DNA of 64,000 bases from Candidatus Pantoea soli (GCF_007833795.1 NZ_CP032702.1:3472001-3536000); one strand, 5' to 3'; positions 26,609 to 37,377 are shown, counted from the stretch's first letter. Translations and numbers: made by a program. The notes: a model not told the origin generated them from the sequence alone.

Positions 26609-27793
26609 TTACAGCGCCTGCGCGCACGCCCAAGCTGAACTCCACGCCCACTGGAAATTGTAGCCGCCCAGCCAGCCGGTAACGTCCACCACTTCGCCGA
26701 TAAAGTAGAGCCCCGGTACGTCGCGCGCTTCGAGGGTTTTTGAGGACAGCTGCGTGGTGTCTACGCCACCCAGCGTTACTTCCGCAGTCCGGTAACCTTC
26801 GGTGCCGTTGGGCTGCACGCGCCATTGATGCAGCGTGGTCACCAGTTCAGCCTGCTGTTTGCTGTTGAGCTGCTTCAGCGTGACGTCGGGGATCTGCTTC
26901 AGCTCCTGCAGCACCTCAACCAGCCGCTTCGGCAGGATCTTCGCCAGGCTGTTTTTCAGGCTGAGGTTCGGATGGGCTTCGCGCTGCACCGTAATAAAGG
27001 CATCCAGCGACGTCTCTGGCGAAAGGTTGATGGTAATGCTCTCTCCGGGCTGCCAGTAGCTGGAAATTTGCAGCACCGCCGGGCCGGACAAACCGCGATG
27101 GGTAAACAGCATCGCCTCTTTAAACAGCGTGCCATCCTGCGCGGTAATGGTGGTAGGCAGCGCAACGCCGGAAAGCGTATTGAGCTGCTCCAGCAGCGGC
27201 TTGTGCAGCGTAAACGGCACCAGCGCCGCGCGCGTCGGGAACACCTTCAGGCCAAACTGCTCAGCCACTTTATAGCCAAAAGGCGTCGCGCCCAGGCCCG
27301 GCATGGAGAGGCCGCCGCTGGCGATCACCAGCTTCTGCGCCTGTACCTGCGCCCCGTTCAGCTGCAGCGTGTAGCCCTGCTCGTCGCGCGTGACGCTCAG
27401 CACTTCACTACGCAGACGCAGGGTAACCTGCCCGGCGGCGCACTCCTGCAGAAGCAGATCCACAATCTGCTGCGCGGAGTCATCGCAGAACAGCTGTCCA
27501 AGGGTTTTTTCGTGATAAGCAATCCCGTGGCGGTTAACCAGATCGATGAAGTCCCACTGGGTGTAGCGCGCCAGGGCGGATTTACAGAAGTGCGGGTTGT
27601 GCGACAGGTAAGCCGCCGCATCGGTGTACAGATTGGTGAAGTTACAGCGGCCACCGCCGGACATCAGGATTTTACGTCCGGCCTTTTTGCCGTTATCCAG
27701 CAGCAGTACGCGACGCCCCCGTTGCCCTGCCTGCGCGGCGCAGAACATGCCGGCGGCGCCTGCACCAATTATGATAACGTCAAACTTTTCCAC
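26609..27793 (-). CDS. yhiN: FAD-dependent oxidoreductase YhiN
   Basis: A 394-residue flavoprotein of the HI0933/YhiN (BaiN-like) family. FAD motifs are IIIGAGAAGMFCA, GRKILMSGGGRCNFTN, VIASGGLSMPGLG, and a C-terminal GLYFIGEVVDVTGWLGGYN block. It closely follows E. coli YhiN. The GTG at 27793 (VEKFDVII) is chosen: it matches the E. coli start (MERFDAII) and has GGTGG nine bases upstream. The substrate is not established. Head-to-head with pitA, as in E. coli. Confidence 0.92.
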   Translation of the reverse strand: MEKFDVIIIGAGAAGMFCAAQAGQRGRRVLLLDNGKKAGRKILMSGGGRCNFTNLYTDAAAYLSHNPHFCKSALARYTQWDFIDLVNRHGIAYHEKTLGQLFCDDSAQQIVDLLLQECAAGQVTLRLRSEVLSVTRDEQGYTLQLNGAQVQAQKLVIASGGLSMPGLGATPFGYKVAEQFGLKVFPTRAALVPFTLHKPLLEQLNTLSGVALPTTITAQDGTLFKEAMLFTHRGLSGPAVLQISSYWQPGESITINLSPETSLDAFITVQREAHPNLSLKNSLAKILPKRLVEVLQELKQIPDVTLKQLNSKQQAELVTTLHQWRVQPNGTEGYRTAEVTLGGVDTTQLSSKTLEARDVPGLYFIGEVVDVTGWLGGYNFQWAWSSAWACAQAL

Positions 27794-27931
27794 TGCCTTC
27801 GCCCACCTGTTTAAAAGCCGCTGATTGTAGAGATATGCGGGTTTTCGCGCCAGTATCAAAAAAATGCCGTAAATGTGTCACATGGCAACTCGCTCATTTT
27901 TCGGCCTTTTTACCTTGCGATCAGCGCCGGA

Positions 27932-27962
27932 TTGCAAATTTAAGACAAAAAAGGGCTATATT
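27932..27962 (+). promoter_or_regulatory. Candidate pitA promoter
   Basis: TTGCAA at 27932-27937 and TATATT at 27957-27962 form a promoter-like pair with a 19-base spacer, 71 bases before the pitA ATG. The spacer is longer than ideal, so this is tentative. Confidence 0.35.
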
Positions 27963-28033
27963 TTCCTTTCCCATGGTGCATGTTGTCGCAGATAATGCGC
28001 CGCGTTCATGTCCTCCAAAATGGCGTAACGTTT

Positions 28034-29533
28034 ATGCTACATCTGTTTGCTGGTCTTGACCTAAGCACCGGCCTGTTATTAGTTCTGGCTTTGCTGTTTG
28101 TATTGTTTTACGAAGCAATCAACGGTTTCCATGACACCGCTAACGCGGTCGCGACAGTCATTTACACCCGTGCGATGCGGGCGCAACTGGCGGTAGTGAT
28201 GGCCGGTGTATTCAATTTCTTTGGTGTGTTGCTCGGTGGATTGAGCGTGGCGTACGCCATTGTTCATATGTTGCCGACCGATTTGCTACTGAATGTCGGT
28301 TCGGCGCACGGTCTTGCCATGGTGTTTTCCATGCTGCTGGCGGCGATTATCTGGAACCTGGGCACCTGGTATCTGGGTTTACCGGCCTCCAGTTCGCACA
28401 CGCTGATTGGCGCCATTATCGGTATTGGTCTCACCAATGCACTGATGACCGGTACCTCGGTGGTCGATGCCCTGAACCTGCCGAAAGTCCTGAATATCTT
28501 CCTGTCGCTGATTCTGTCACCCATTGTGGGCCTGGCGATTGCCGGCGGGCTGATTTTCCTGCTGCGTCGTTACTGGAGCGGCACCACCAAGCGTGCCCGT
28601 GTGCATATGACGCCGGCGGACCGTGAAAAGATCGACGGCAAGAAAAAGCCGCCGTTCTGGACGCGTATCGCCCTGATTGTCTCCGCGATTGGCGTCAGCT
28701 ATTCACACGGAGCCAATGATGGCCAGAAAGGCATTGGCCTGATCATGCTGGTGCTGATTGGCGTGGCGCCGGCCGGGTTTGTCGTCAATATGAACGCGTC
28801 CGGTTATGACATTACCCGGACCCGTGACGCGGTGAACCATCTGGAGCAGTACTACCAGCAGCACGGCGATGCCCTGACGCACATCGTGCAGATGGCTCCG
28901 CCGGTCGTGCCAACGCCGGAAGAGTCCGTCGGCGGCCCGCAGGAGTTCCACTGCGACAGCGCGCGTGCGCTGCAGGCGATTGGCCGGGCGCAGCAGCTGC
29001 TGACCAACCTGAACAGCTACGATCAGCTGACGGTTGATCAACGCAGCCAGATGCGTCGCCTGCTGATGTGTATCTCTGATACCGCAGACAAGGCCGCCAA
29101 ACTGCCGGAAACCCCGGCAGACGATAAGCGTTTCCTGAGCAAACTCAAAGGCGACCTGCTGGGCACCGTTGAATATGCGCCAGTATGGATTATCGTTGCG
29201 GTTGCGCTGGCACTCGGCACCGGTACCATGATTGGCTGGCGCCGTGTGGCGACCACCATCGGTGAGAAGATCGGCAAAAAAGGCATGACCTATGCGCAGG
29301 GCATGTCGGCACAGGTAACCGCCGCGTTATCGATTGGTATTGCCAGCTATACCGGGATGCCGGTCTCGACCACGCATATCCTCTCCTCCTCCGTGGCCGG
29401 CACCATGCTGGTAGACGGCGGCGGGCTGCAGAGCCGGACCATCAAGAGCATCGCCATGGCCTGGGTCTTTACCCTGCCGGTCTGTATCCTGCTGTCCGGT
29501 TCGCTGTACTGGATTGCGCTGAAGATCGTCTGA
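28034..29533 (+). CDS. pitA: Low-affinity inorganic phosphate transporter PitA
   Basis: A 499-residue inner-membrane proton symporter for metal-phosphate complexes, the same length as in E. coli. Both PiT signature repeats are present: [20 protein letters not shown] near the N-terminus and [15 protein letters not shown] in the middle, with [16 protein letters not shown] near the end. The ATG at 28034 ([10 protein letters not shown]) matches E. coli, though its ribosome site is weak; an ATG at 27980 is in frame but adds 18 unmatched residues. Own terminator downstream. Confidence 0.96.
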   Translation: MLHLFAGLDLSTGLLLVLALLFVLFYEAINGFHDTANAVATVIYTRAMRAQLAVVMAGVFNFFGVLLGGLSVAYAIVHMLPTDLLLNVGSAHGLAMVFSMLLAAIIWNLGTWYLGLPASSSHTLIGAIIGIGLTNALMTGTSVVDALNLPKVLNIFLSLILSPIVGLAIAGGLIFLLRRYWSGTTKRARVHMTPADREKIDGKKKPPFWTRIALIVSAIGVSYSHGANDGQKGIGLIMLVLIGVAPAGFVVNMNASGYDITRTRDAVNHLEQYYQQHGDALTHIVQMAPPVVPTPEESVGGPQEFHCDSARALQAIGRAQQLLTNLNSYDQLTVDQRSQMRRLLMCISDTADKAAKLPETPADDKRFLSKLKGDLLGTVEYAPVWIIVAVALALGTGTMIGWRRVATTIGEKIGKKGMTYAQGMSAQVTAALSIGIASYTGMPVSTTHILSSSVAGTMLVDGGGLQSRTIKSIAMAWVFTLPVCILLSGSLYWIALKIV

Positions 29534-29547
29534 CCCTGCGGCAGACG

Positions 29548-29577
29548 AAAAAGGGCGACAGCAATGTCGCCTTTTTT
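29548..29577. terminator. pitA/uspB bidirectional terminator
   Basis: AAAAAGGGCGACA, a GCAA tetraloop, then TGTCGCC and six T, between the convergent pitA and uspB. The A run on the left makes it usable from both sides. Confidence 0.92.
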
Positions 29578-29595
29578 ATGCCCGCCGTCCGGCGC

Positions 29596-29931
29596 TTACT
29601 GCCAGATGGCCATTGCAATCAGGCTTACCACCACCAGAAAACACAGCCCGCTGGTCAGCACAAACTGGCCGCGCACCCGTTCACAGCGGCGAATAAACTC
29701 GTCGTCATGGTGATCGCGGTAGCGCTTTTCCCAGATATACCGTACCAGTCTTACCTGTTTGCTCGGCTGACCGTGCGAGGTAAAAAAACCGGCACCATCC
29801 ACATACTGATACAGCAACGGATCGCAGCCGCGCAGCACCGCCAGTAGCGAGCGCAAAGACGAAAAATAGCGCGCCATATTCACCAGACAAACCACACACA
29901 GAGCCCAAAAAAGCGCGATAGTGCTGATCAT
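29596..29931 (-). CDS. uspB: Universal stress protein B (UspB)
   Basis: 111 residues with two membrane helices, at about 1-20 ([20 protein letters not shown]) and 88-110. The central segment [20 protein letters not shown] is nearly identical to E. coli UspB. Induced by RpoS in stationary phase in E. coli and linked to ethanol tolerance; the molecular function is unknown. Divergent from uspA as in E. coli. Confidence 0.95.
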   Translation of the reverse strand: MISTIALFWALCVVCLVNMARYFSSLRSLLAVLRGCDPLLYQYVDGAGFFTSHGQPSKQVRLVRYIWEKRYRDHHDDEFIRRCERVRGQFVLTSGLCFLVVVSLIAMAIWQ

Positions 29932-30351
29932 GTTCCCCTCCCGGCCGGTGCCGCAATGACGTTGAATGCAGCGGGGAAATGCTGCAGACGTCCCGCGGGA
30001 AGCAACCAGCCACAGATGTTTCGAATTGCATTGTTGTTATGCGAGCCCGAGCGCACAGCCCAGAAGGCGGTGGCACGCTTTTTCAGTGTAGGAGATCTGT
30101 TTAAATTTTTTCCAGCCGCGATGAAGTTCCGGCGGACGGAATAATCCGTCACGCTTGATCTGCCTCACAGCCGCGCTGCGCTTTGCAGCATTTATCCGGC
30201 ATTCTGGCTATACTCGGGGTATAACAACAAACCGCCTGCCGGGTATGATTCGGGCCGGGTGACGCTACATCGCTGTTTCGCGCAAAGGATAACGCCCGCC
30301 TTAATGGCATGAATCCGGGTTGCCCCGGAATCTTGAGAAAGGAGTTTTATC
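29932..30351. promoter_or_regulatory. uspB-uspA divergent promoter region
   Basis: 420 bases without a credible gene. TATACT at 30209-30214 is the best -10-like element toward uspA, about 140 bases upstream of it. A short hairpin TCCGGG/CCCGGA (30314-30329) lies just before the strong uspA ribosome site AAAGGAG (30338-30344) and could limit access to it. No clear uspB promoter was identified. Confidence 0.4.
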
Positions 30352-30789
30352 ATGGCTTATAAACACATCCTGATTGCAGTAGACCTTTCCCCGGAAAGCC
30401 AGTTGCTGGTTGATAAAGCCGTTTCACTGGCCCGTCCCTATGATGCAAAAATCTCGCTGATTCACGTGGATGTGAATTATTCTGACCTCTACACCGGCCT
30501 GATTGACGTTAACCTTGGCGATATGCAAAAGCGTATTTCTGAAGAGACGCACACGGCGCTGCGTGAGCTGTCAACCAACGCCGGGTATCCGATTGGTGAA
30601 ACCCTGAGCGGCAGCGGCGATCTGGGTCAGGTGCTGGTGGATGCGATCAAAAAATATGACGTCGATTTGGTGGTTTGCGGTCATCACCAGGATTTCTGGA
30701 GCAAGCTGATGTCCTCCGCGCGCCAGCTGATCAATACCGTGCACATCGATATGCTGATCGTGCCGCTGCGCGACGAGGAAGAGGAGTAA
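30352..30789 (+). CDS. uspA: Universal stress protein A (UspA)
   Basis: A 145-residue cytoplasmic stress protein, full length. Begins [16 protein letters not shown] as in E. coli and has the typical alpha/beta fold with [22 protein letters not shown] and an acidic end (RDEEEE). It belongs to the UspA subgroup that does not bind ATP: the G-x2-G-x9-G(S/T) loop is absent. Induced by growth arrest. In E. coli dtpB and rsmJ follow; here rsmJ follows directly, on the opposite strand. Confidence 0.96.
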   Translation: MAYKHILIAVDLSPESQLLVDKAVSLARPYDAKISLIHVDVNYSDLYTGLIDVNLGDMQKRISEETHTALRELSTNAGYPIGETLSGSGDLGQVLVDAIKKYDVDLVVCGHHQDFWSKLMSSARQLINTVHIDMLIVPLRDEEEE

Positions 30790-30849
30790 CGCCGGACGGC
30801 GTCCGGCCGACACGAACCTGCGGCGCCTGTGACTACGCCGCAGGCACCA

Positions 30850-31599
30850 TCAGACTAAAGGCGGATAGATATCGAAGCGGTGACTTTTGGTGACCACAGC
30901 AGACTGCGTGACCACACCGGCCAGCGGCGGCGCATAGTCTGGCCGTTTTACCACAATGCGTTTTTTCGCCAGCCGGCGCGCCGGTTCCAGTAGCGCATCG
31001 GCATCGTCATCCGCCCCCACCAGCGACTGAAAGACCCGCATCTCTTTTTTCACCATGGCGCTTTTCTGGCGATGCGGATACATCGGATCAAGATACACCA
31101 CGTCCGGTGCTGGCGTGATGTCATGCAGCGCCTGCTGACTGGCAACATGCAGCAGCGTCAGCCGCTCGCGCAGCCAGCCGCCGATTTCGGCGTCGGCATA
31201 CCCGCGCTGCAGTCCATCCTCCAGCAACGCAGCCACCACCGGATGACGCTCCAGCATGCGAACGCGACATCCCAGCGCCGCCAGCACAAAGGCGTCACGT
31301 CCCAGCCCCGCCGTGGCATCCACCACATCCGGCAGGTAATCGCCTTTAATGCCAACCGCTTTCGCGACCGCTTCACCGCGACCGCCACCAAACCGGCGCC
31401 GGTGCGCCATGGCGCCGGAGACAAAATCGACAAAAATTCCGCCCAGTTTGGGTTCGTCCCGTTTACGCAGCTCCAGCTGTTGCGGGGTCAGTACCAGCGC
31501 CAGCGTCGCGTTCTCGTCCTGCTCCAGTCCCCAGCGCTGCGCCAAATGTAATAAGGCACCGTCTCCGGTGCCTGTTTCATCCACTAAACCGATTTTCAC
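30850..31599 (-). CDS. rsmJ: 16S rRNA (guanine1516-N2)-methyltransferase RsmJ
   Basis: A 249-residue SAM-dependent methyltransferase (formerly YhiQ) that methylates G1516 of 16S rRNA. Motif I is [16 protein letters not shown] with [17 protein letters not shown] after it; the catalytic region is [15 protein letters not shown], and KPDYAPPL-type ([11 protein letters not shown]) lies near the end. It starts eight bases after the prlC stop, so prlC-rsmJ form an operon, as in E. coli. Confidence 0.95.
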   Translation of the reverse strand: MKIGLVDETGTGDGALLHLAQRWGLEQDENATLALVLTPQQLELRKRDEPKLGGIFVDFVSGAMAHRRRFGGGRGEAVAKAVGIKGDYLPDVVDATAGLGRDAFVLAALGCRVRMLERHPVVAALLEDGLQRGYADAEIGGWLRERLTLLHVASQQALHDITPAPDVVYLDPMYPHRQKSAMVKKEMRVFQSLVGADDDADALLEPARRLAKKRIVVKRPDYAPPLAGVVTQSAVVTKSHRFDIYPPLV

Positions 31600-31607
31600 A
31601 AGCGGGC

Positions 31608-33650
31608 TTATCCCTGAATTCCGTAGTGTTCCAGCATGGCATCCAGCTCCGGTTCACGGCCGCGGAAGCGTTTGAACAGCTCCATGGGCTCTTCCGAACC
31701 GCCACGCGTCAGGATGTTATCCAGGAACGACTGTCCGGTCTGACGGTTGAAAATCCCCTCTTCTTCAAAACGCGAATAGGCGTCCGCCGCCAGCACATCG
31801 GCCCACAGGTAGCTGTAGTAGCCTGCCGCGTAACCGCCGGCAAAGACGTGGCTGAACGCATGCGGGAAGCGGCCCCAGTCCGGGCTTGGGACGACGGCAA
31901 CCTGCTTCTTCACTTCGCGCAGCGTGTCGAGGATTTTCGCGCCCTGCGCCGGATCGAACTCGGTATGCAGACGGAAATCGAACAGGCCAAACTCCAGCTG
32001 ACGCAGGATAAACAGCGCGGCCTGATAGTTTTTCGCCGCCAGCATTTTATCCAGCAGCGCTTTGGGCAGCGGCTCACCGGTTTCGTAATGGCCGGAGATA
32101 AAGGCCAGCGCTTCCGGCTCCCAGCACCAGTTTTCCATAAACTGGCTGGGCAGCTCGACGGCATCCCACGGCACGCCGTTGATGCCGGAAACCCCCGGCG
32201 TTTCGATGCGTGTCAGCATGTGATGCAGCCCGTGGCCGAACTCATGGAACAGGGTAATCACTTCATCATGCGTAAACAGCGCAGGCTTGCCCTGAACCGG
32301 ACGGTTGAAGTTACAGGTCAGGTAAGCCACCGGCTTTTGCAGGCTACCGTCAGCTTTACGCATCTGACCCACACAGTCGTCCATCCAGGCGCCGCCGCGC
32401 TTGTGCTCGCGCGCGTAGAGGTCAAGGTAGAAGCTGCCGCGCAGTTCGCCGCTCTCATCGAACAGGTCAAAGAAGCGCACGTCCGGATGGTAAACATCCA
32501 CGTCTTTGCGCTCTTGCGCGGTGATGCCATAAATACGTTTTACCACTTCAAACAGGCCGTTGACCGCCCGCTCTTCCGGGAAGTAAGGGCGCAGCTGCTC
32601 GTCGCTGATGGTGTAGAGATGCTGTTTCTGTTTTTCGCCGTAGTAGGTCAGATCCCACGGGTTCATCTCCTCAACGCCATACTCTTTTTTCGCAAATGCG
32701 CGCAGCTGAGCCAGCTCTTTTTCCGCCTGCGGACGGGCGCGGGTGGCGAGATCGGTCAGGAAGTCGATCACCTGCGTCGGGCTTTCGGCCATTTTGGTGG
32801 CCAGTGATTTATGGGCAAAGGAGTCAAAGCCCAGCAGCTGCGCCAGCTCATGCCGCAGCGCCAGCTCTTCGGCCATGATCGGGCCATTGTCCCATTTGCC
32901 GGCGTTCGGCCCCTGGTCAGAGGCGCGGGTGGAGTAAGCGCGATACATCTCTTCACGCAGCGCCGCGTTGTCGCAGTAAGTCATCACCGGCAGATAGCTT
33001 GGAATATCCAGCGTCAGCAGCCAGCCCTGCTGCTCTTTGGCTTCAGCCTGGGCTTTGGCCGCCGCCAGAGCACTTTCCGGCATACCGGCCAGCTCCGCTT
33101 CATCCGTGATCAGCTTGCTCCAGCCCATAGTGGCGTCCAGCACGTTATTGCTGTAGCTGGAGCCCAGCTCCGACAGACGCGCGGCGATTTCGCCATAGCG
33201 CTTCTGTTTCTGTTTATCGAGGCCGATACCGGACAGCTCAAAATCACGCAGGCTGTTATCCACTGCTTTCTTCTGCGCGGTGTCCAGCGCCGCGTAGCTG
33301 TCGCCCTCTTTCAGGTTGCGATAAGCCTGATACAGCCCTTCATGCTGGCCGACCCAGGTGCTGTATTCCGACAGCAGCGGCAGCGTTTGCTCATAGGCTT
33401 CGCGCAGCTCCGGGCTGTTTTTAACCGAATTCAGATGGCTGACCGGTGAGAAGATACGGCCAAGGCGGTCGTCCACCTCAGCCAGCGGCTGCACCAGATT
33501 TTCCCAGGTGTAAGGCGCGCCCTGCGCCACTACGCGTTCAACCGCGGCGCGACAGTCGTTCAGCGCTTCGGTCACCGCTGGCACCACGTGTTCAGGTTTG
33601 ATGGCGGAAAAAGGCGGTAGCGTAAAAGGCGTGAGTAACGGATTGGTCAT
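31608..33650 (-). CDS. prlC: Oligopeptidase A (PrlC)
   Basis: A 680-residue M3 zinc metallopeptidase of the cytoplasm that degrades short peptides and signal-peptide fragments. The zinc site is His469-Glu-Phe-Gly-His in [14 protein letters not shown], followed by the downstream Glu region [14 protein letters not shown]. The ATG at 33650 (MTNPLLTPF) gives the E. coli length and has AAAGGA upstream; 13 further in-frame codons upstream are ignored. Followed closely by rsmJ. In E. coli the promoter responds to heat shock. Confidence 0.96.
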   Translation of the reverse strand: MTNPLLTPFTLPPFSAIKPEHVVPAVTEALNDCRAAVERVVAQGAPYTWENLVQPLAEVDDRLGRIFSPVSHLNSVKNSPELREAYEQTLPLLSEYSTWVGQHEGLYQAYRNLKEGDSYAALDTAQKKAVDNSLRDFELSGIGLDKQKQKRYGEIAARLSELGSSYSNNVLDATMGWSKLITDEAELAGMPESALAAAKAQAEAKEQQGWLLTLDIPSYLPVMTYCDNAALREEMYRAYSTRASDQGPNAGKWDNGPIMAEELALRHELAQLLGFDSFAHKSLATKMAESPTQVIDFLTDLATRARPQAEKELAQLRAFAKKEYGVEEMNPWDLTYYGEKQKQHLYTISDEQLRPYFPEERAVNGLFEVVKRIYGITAQERKDVDVYHPDVRFFDLFDESGELRGSFYLDLYAREHKRGGAWMDDCVGQMRKADGSLQKPVAYLTCNFNRPVQGKPALFTHDEVITLFHEFGHGLHHMLTRIETPGVSGINGVPWDAVELPSQFMENWCWEPEALAFISGHYETGEPLPKALLDKMLAAKNYQAALFILRQLEFGLFDFRLHTEFDPAQGAKILDTLREVKKQVAVVPSPDWGRFPHAFSHVFAGGYAAGYYSYLWADVLAADAYSRFEEEGIFNRQTGQSFLDNILTRGGSEEPMELFKRFRGREPELDAMLEHYGIQG

Positions 33651-33759
33651 AAGCGCAGTCCTTTCATCATGTGTGTGGGTGGCGCGCATGTGCGCGGCGC
33701 AATTTCTCTAACATGCGGCCTGAGGAGGGGAAAATCAATGGTGCCTGGCGCGGCGCAAT

Positions 33760-33784
33760 GAAAAACGCGCGATACATCGCGCGT
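33760..33784 (-). terminator. Terminator after the lipoprotein gene
   Basis: On the minus strand ACGCGCGAT and ATCGCGCGT pair around two bases, followed by five T. It lies between the lipoprotein stop (33877) and prlC (33650), so it separates the two units. Confidence 0.65.
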
Positions 33785-33876
33785 AGCGGTGAGGGTAAAG
33801 GCGGCGCGGGCGCGCATGCCCGCAGCACGCTAAGGGCGCGCTAAATGCCCGCTAAGGCAGCGTGAGGCGGCCGTGT

Positions 33877-34311
33877 TTAGCCCGCCTGGCGGATGATCAG
33901 CTGTGACAGACGCGTTTTGATGCGGAAGCAGAGTTCACGAATCTGGAACTGATAACGCGGCATCACCAGGTCATTGATATCGGCACCAATCGTGTCTTTG
34001 ATCTGCAGATATTTATTGGTTTGCGCGCCAATTTTCTGGAATTCCGCCTGATAGCTGTCGTAGGACGCCTGGCTGTATAGGCGCATGGCATCCAGCTCTT
34101 TACGGCACTGCTGGATATTGCTGGCACGATCGTCGCTCATCGCGGGCGCGGCGGCCGGCTGGGTTGAGTCTGACGCCGTAAACGGCGTGCCTGTTTGTTC
34201 AGAGGCGGGTTGCGCGGCAGCGGGCGTCACCAGACTGTGCACAGGTTGTTGTTTCGCGCATCCAGCCAGTGCCAGCAGGCTTGCTATCGCGATACCAGTC
34301 ATTTTTTTCAT
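33877..34311 (-). CDS. Small outer-membrane-type lipoprotein, function unknown
   Basis: 144 residues. MKKMTGIAIASLLALAGCAK is a lipoprotein signal with lipobox LAGC, giving acylated Cys18; the next residues (AKQQ) lack an Asp at +2, so outer-membrane sorting is expected. A Pro/Ala/Thr linker follows, then a helical domain (QCRKELDAMRLYSQASYDSYQAEF) with two more Cys. The ATG at 34311 has GGTGA upstream and starts the signal. It sits between prlC and rlmJ, where E. coli has nothing comparable. Not recognised beyond this. Confidence 0.8.
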   Translation of the reverse strand: MKKMTGIAIASLLALAGCAKQQPVHSLVTPAAAQPASEQTGTPFTASDSTQPAAAPAMSDDRASNIQQCRKELDAMRLYSQASYDSYQAEFQKIGAQTNKYLQIKDTIGADINDLVMPRYQFQIRELCFRIKTRLSQLIIRQAG

Positions 34312-34644
34312 TATTGTCACCAGGAGTTGTGAATGAGACCTGAAGCGAAAAATTAAACGGCCTTCAGCGCAGAGCGTCCTGCCCGTCACCGGACAAAATC
34401 TTCAGGCGCAGCCGCTTCGTAATCGAAGACTAACTTACTTAATTCGCAGTGAAATTTCGAGGACCGAATTATAACGTACGCAAAGAATAAGCCTACCGGA
34501 TACGTCGCAATCTGCTACAGCGACCCGCCAGGGGCAAACTTAAGCGGCTGTCAAAACGTCAGCAATTTTTATGCAGCGCCGGTATAATCGCGCCACATCT
34601 GATGTATTTCCTGTTTTTGATCCAACCGCGGACCCCTCTTTTTT
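34312..34644. promoter_or_regulatory. Divergent region between lipoprotein gene and rlmJ
   Basis: 333 bases with no gene. TATAAT at 34583-34588 is a consensus -10 for rlmJ, placing transcription start near 34595 and giving a leader of about 50 bases. An AT-rich block at 34430-34490 may hold the lipoprotein promoter. The rlmJ ATG has no clear ribosome site. Confidence 0.5.
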
Positions 34645-35487
34645 ATGCTGAGTTATCGCCACAGTTTTCATGCCGGCAACCATGCCGACGTGCTGAAACA
34701 CACCGTTGAAAGCCTGATCCTCACCGCCCTGATGGAGAAGGACAAACCTTTCCTCTACCTGGATACTCACGCCGGTGCCGGACGTTACCAGCTGAGCGGT
34801 GAGCACGCCGAGCGTACCGGAGAATATCTGGAAGGTATCGCCCGCATCTGGCAGCAGCCGGGCGCGCCGGAACTGCTGAAGCCCTATCTGGCGGCGGTAC
34901 GTAATCTCAATCCAGGCGGCACGCTGCGCTACTATCCGGGATCGCCGCTGATCGCCCGGCACCTGCTGCGCGCAGACGACAAGCTGGAGCTCACCGAACT
35001 GCACTCCAGCGACTATCCGCTGCTGCGCAGCGAATTCAGTAAAGATGCCCGCGCCCGCGTGTCGCGCAGCGACGGCTATCAGCAGCTCAAGGCCAAGCTG
35101 CCACCGCCCACGCGCCGTGGTCTGATCCTGATCGATCCGCCGTACGAAATGAAAAGCGATTATCAGGCGGTGGTAAAAGGGATTCAGGAAGGCTATAAGC
35201 GCTTTGCCACCGGCATCTACGCGCTGTGGTACCCGGTGGTGCTGCGTCAGCAGATTAAGCACATGCTTAAAGATCTGGAAGCCACCGGCATCCGCAACAT
35301 TCTGCAGATTGAGCTGGCAGTGCGTCCGGACAGCGATCAGCGTGGCATGACCGCCTCCGGCATGATCGTCATCAACCCGCCGTGGAAGCTGAAAGCGCAG
35401 ATGGAAACGCTGCTGCCGTGGCTGCATCAGAAGCTGGTGCCCGCCGGTACCGGTCACTACAGCGTGACGCAAATCGTGCCGGAGTAA
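34645..35487 (+). CDS. rlmJ: 23S rRNA (adenine2030-N6)-methyltransferase RlmJ
   Basis: A 280-residue methyltransferase (formerly YhiR), once linked to use of external DNA as nutrient. Begins MLSYRHSFHAGNHADVLKH as in E. coli. Motif I region FLYLDTHAGAGRYQL and the N6-adenine catalytic motif DPPY in GLILIDPPYEMKSDY are present. Full length. The following CPBP gene starts 33 bases later on the same strand. Confidence 0.95.
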   Translation: MLSYRHSFHAGNHADVLKHTVESLILTALMEKDKPFLYLDTHAGAGRYQLSGEHAERTGEYLEGIARIWQQPGAPELLKPYLAAVRNLNPGGTLRYYPGSPLIARHLLRADDKLELTELHSSDYPLLRSEFSKDARARVSRSDGYQQLKAKLPPPTRRGLILIDPPYEMKSDYQAVVKGIQEGYKRFATGIYALWYPVVLRQQIKHMLKDLEATGIRNILQIELAVRPDSDQRGMTASGMIVINPPWKLKAQMETLLPWLHQKLVPAGTGHYSVTQIVPE

Positions 35488-35520
35488 ACGCGGCGCGCCT
35501 GCCTGCTAAAGGAAAACGTC

Positions 35521-36336
35521 ATGTGGGTTATGCTGGCCAGCGCCCTGGCGGTGCTCTCCCCGGCCCGACGGCTGGCCATTATGCTGCTGCTGTGCGCGAC
35601 GCTGGCCGGCTTCTTTACGGATACCCTGCGCTGGCCCGCGCTGCTGCCGCTGGCGGTTAGCGCGCTGCTGGTGTGGCTGCGGGTTGAAAACCCGGCCCGT
35701 CGCGGGCTGCAGGTGATGACCGAAACGGCGCTGCTGCTGACTGCCGGCGGCCTGTTTCTCCATCTGTGGCCCGGTTTTCAGCCGCTGCTGCAGGTGGACA
35801 ATATGCAGGCCGGGCCGCGCAGCCTGCCCTTCAGCTTTGCATACCATTTTGATAAAGCGCTGATTCCCTTCGTGCTGCTGGCGTGCCTGCCCACGCTGTT
35901 CCGAACCCGGCCCTTCCCGCCACGCCACATCAGCGCCTGGCTGTTGCTGCTGGCCGCGATACCGCTGCTGCTTTACGTCGCGGTGTGCACAGGAGGACTG
36001 GCACCTGAACGTCACTGGCCGGCCTGGCTGGGCCGTTTTATGCTGGCGAACCTGTTTTTTGTTGCGCTGGCAGAGGAAGCGCTGTTCCGCGGCTATCTGC
36101 AGCAGCGCCTGCGGCAGCGGCTGGGCAACCTGCCAGCGTTGCTGCTGGCTTCGCTGCTGTTTGGCGTAGCGCATGTCGCGGGCGGGGCATTGCTGGTGCT
36201 GTTCGCCACCCTGGCAGGCGTGATATATGGCCTGGCGTGGCACTGGAGCGGACGGCTGTGGGTCGCCGCCGGCGTACATTTCCTGTTTAACCTGACGCAT
36301 CTGCTGTGGTTTACCTATCCGGCGCTGCAGCACTGA
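35521..36336 (+). CDS. CPBP-family intramembrane metalloprotease
   Basis: 271 residues, mostly hydrophobic, with about eight membrane helices. The three CAAX-protease/bacteriocin-processing (CPBP, Abi) motifs are present: EEALFRGYLQQRL (Glu-Glu-x3-Arg), FGVAHVAGG with the metal-ligand His, and HFLFNLTH. Substrates of such proteins in enterobacteria are unknown; relatives process prenylated proteins or bacteriocin precursors. It has AAAGGAAAA before its ATG and may share a transcript with rlmJ. It ends four bases from the convergent rbn gene. Confidence 0.88.
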   Translation: MWVMLASALAVLSPARRLAIMLLLCATLAGFFTDTLRWPALLPLAVSALLVWLRVENPARRGLQVMTETALLLTAGGLFLHLWPGFQPLLQVDNMQAGPRSLPFSFAYHFDKALIPFVLLACLPTLFRTRPFPPRHISAWLLLLAAIPLLLYVAVCTGGLAPERHWPAWLGRFMLANLFFVALAEEALFRGYLQQRLRQRLGNLPALLLASLLFGVAHVAGGALLVLFATLAGVIYGLAWHWSGRLWVAAGVHFLFNLTHLLWFTYPALQH

Positions 36337-36340
36337 TGCC

Positions 36341-37252
36341 TCAGACCTCAAACACGGCAAAGTCCTGCGCCAGTTCCGTGGCGGCAAACACGGCACGGCA
36401 CTCTGCCAGCAGCTTTTCCCGATCCTGTGCCAGATAGCGTGAGCTGAAGTGGGTGGCAATCAGGCGTTTTACCCCGGCGTCTCTGGCCACGGCCGCCGCC
36501 TGATGCGTGGTGGAGTGGCCCCGACCGTTGGCTTTCTCTGCCAGCGCCGCTTCCAGGGTGGTTTCATGCACCATGACATCCGCCTGCGCCGCCAGCTGCA
36601 GCGCCACCGGTGTCGGTGCGGTATCGCCAAAAATTGCCAGCACTTTCCCGCGGGTTGCCGGCCCCAGATAATCGGCGCCGTTGATTTCGCGGCCATCCTC
36701 CAGCGTGATGCGTTTACCGGCTTTCAAATCCTGATACCACGGCCCGCGCGGTACCCCTTCAGCTTTGAGCCGTGGCGCGTCCAGAAAGCCGGGTTTGTCA
36801 TACTGTTCAATACGGTAACCGTAGCACTCCACCACGTGGTTCATCGGATAGGCAATCACGCGGAATTCCCCGTTATCCAACACCGGCCCGGCGCTGATTT
36901 CGATAATCTCCAGCGGAAAGGTGGTGTATGAACCGCTCAGGCTGAGCGCGGTATCAACAAACTGCCGGATGCCCGGCGGTCCGTAAAGGGTTATCGGCTC
37001 CGGAATGCCCGCCATGGAGCGGCTGGTCAGCAGGCCTGGCAGACCAAACACGTGGTCGCCATGCAGATGCGTAATGAAGATCTTCTGCAGCCTGCCGGGC
37101 TTCAGCGACGATCGCATAAACTGGTGCTGGGTGGCTTCGCCACAGTCAAACAGCCAGGTGTCACCGCGCCGTGAGAGCGTCAGCGCGATGGCGGTAACAT
37201 TGCGCTGCAGGCTCGGCGCACCGGCGCCGGTACCGAGAAACGTCAGATGCAT
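36341..37252 (-). CDS. rbn: Ribonuclease BN/Z (Rbn, ElaC)
   Basis: A 303-residue metallo-beta-lactamase-fold RNase that trims tRNA 3-prime ends. The zinc motif HLHGDH is at residues 62-67. Other motifs are [18 protein letters not shown] with a bridging Asp, [18 protein letters not shown] and [10 protein letters not shown]. It follows E. coli Rbn closely in order and length (305). In E. coli it lies elsewhere (elaC region), so its place between rlmJ and gor is a rearrangement. Confidence 0.93.
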   Translation of the reverse strand: MHLTFLGTGAGAPSLQRNVTAIALTLSRRGDTWLFDCGEATQHQFMRSSLKPGRLQKIFITHLHGDHVFGLPGLLTSRSMAGIPEPITLYGPPGIRQFVDTALSLSGSYTTFPLEIIEISAGPVLDNGEFRVIAYPMNHVVECYGYRIEQYDKPGFLDAPRLKAEGVPRGPWYQDLKAGKRITLEDGREINGADYLGPATRGKVLAIFGDTAPTPVALQLAAQADVMVHETTLEAALAEKANGRGHSTTHQAAAVARDAGVKRLIATHFSSRYLAQDREKLLAECRAVFAATELAQDFAVFEV

Positions 37253-37377
37253 AATGGTCTTCCCTGTAAGCGAAACCTGAATTTGACCCTATCATAATCA
37301 TAGGTGCAAACTTTGCGCCCTTCGCTACTCCGGCGTTACACTCTAGGCCAGTTTTCTTCCACTGACGGACACAACGG

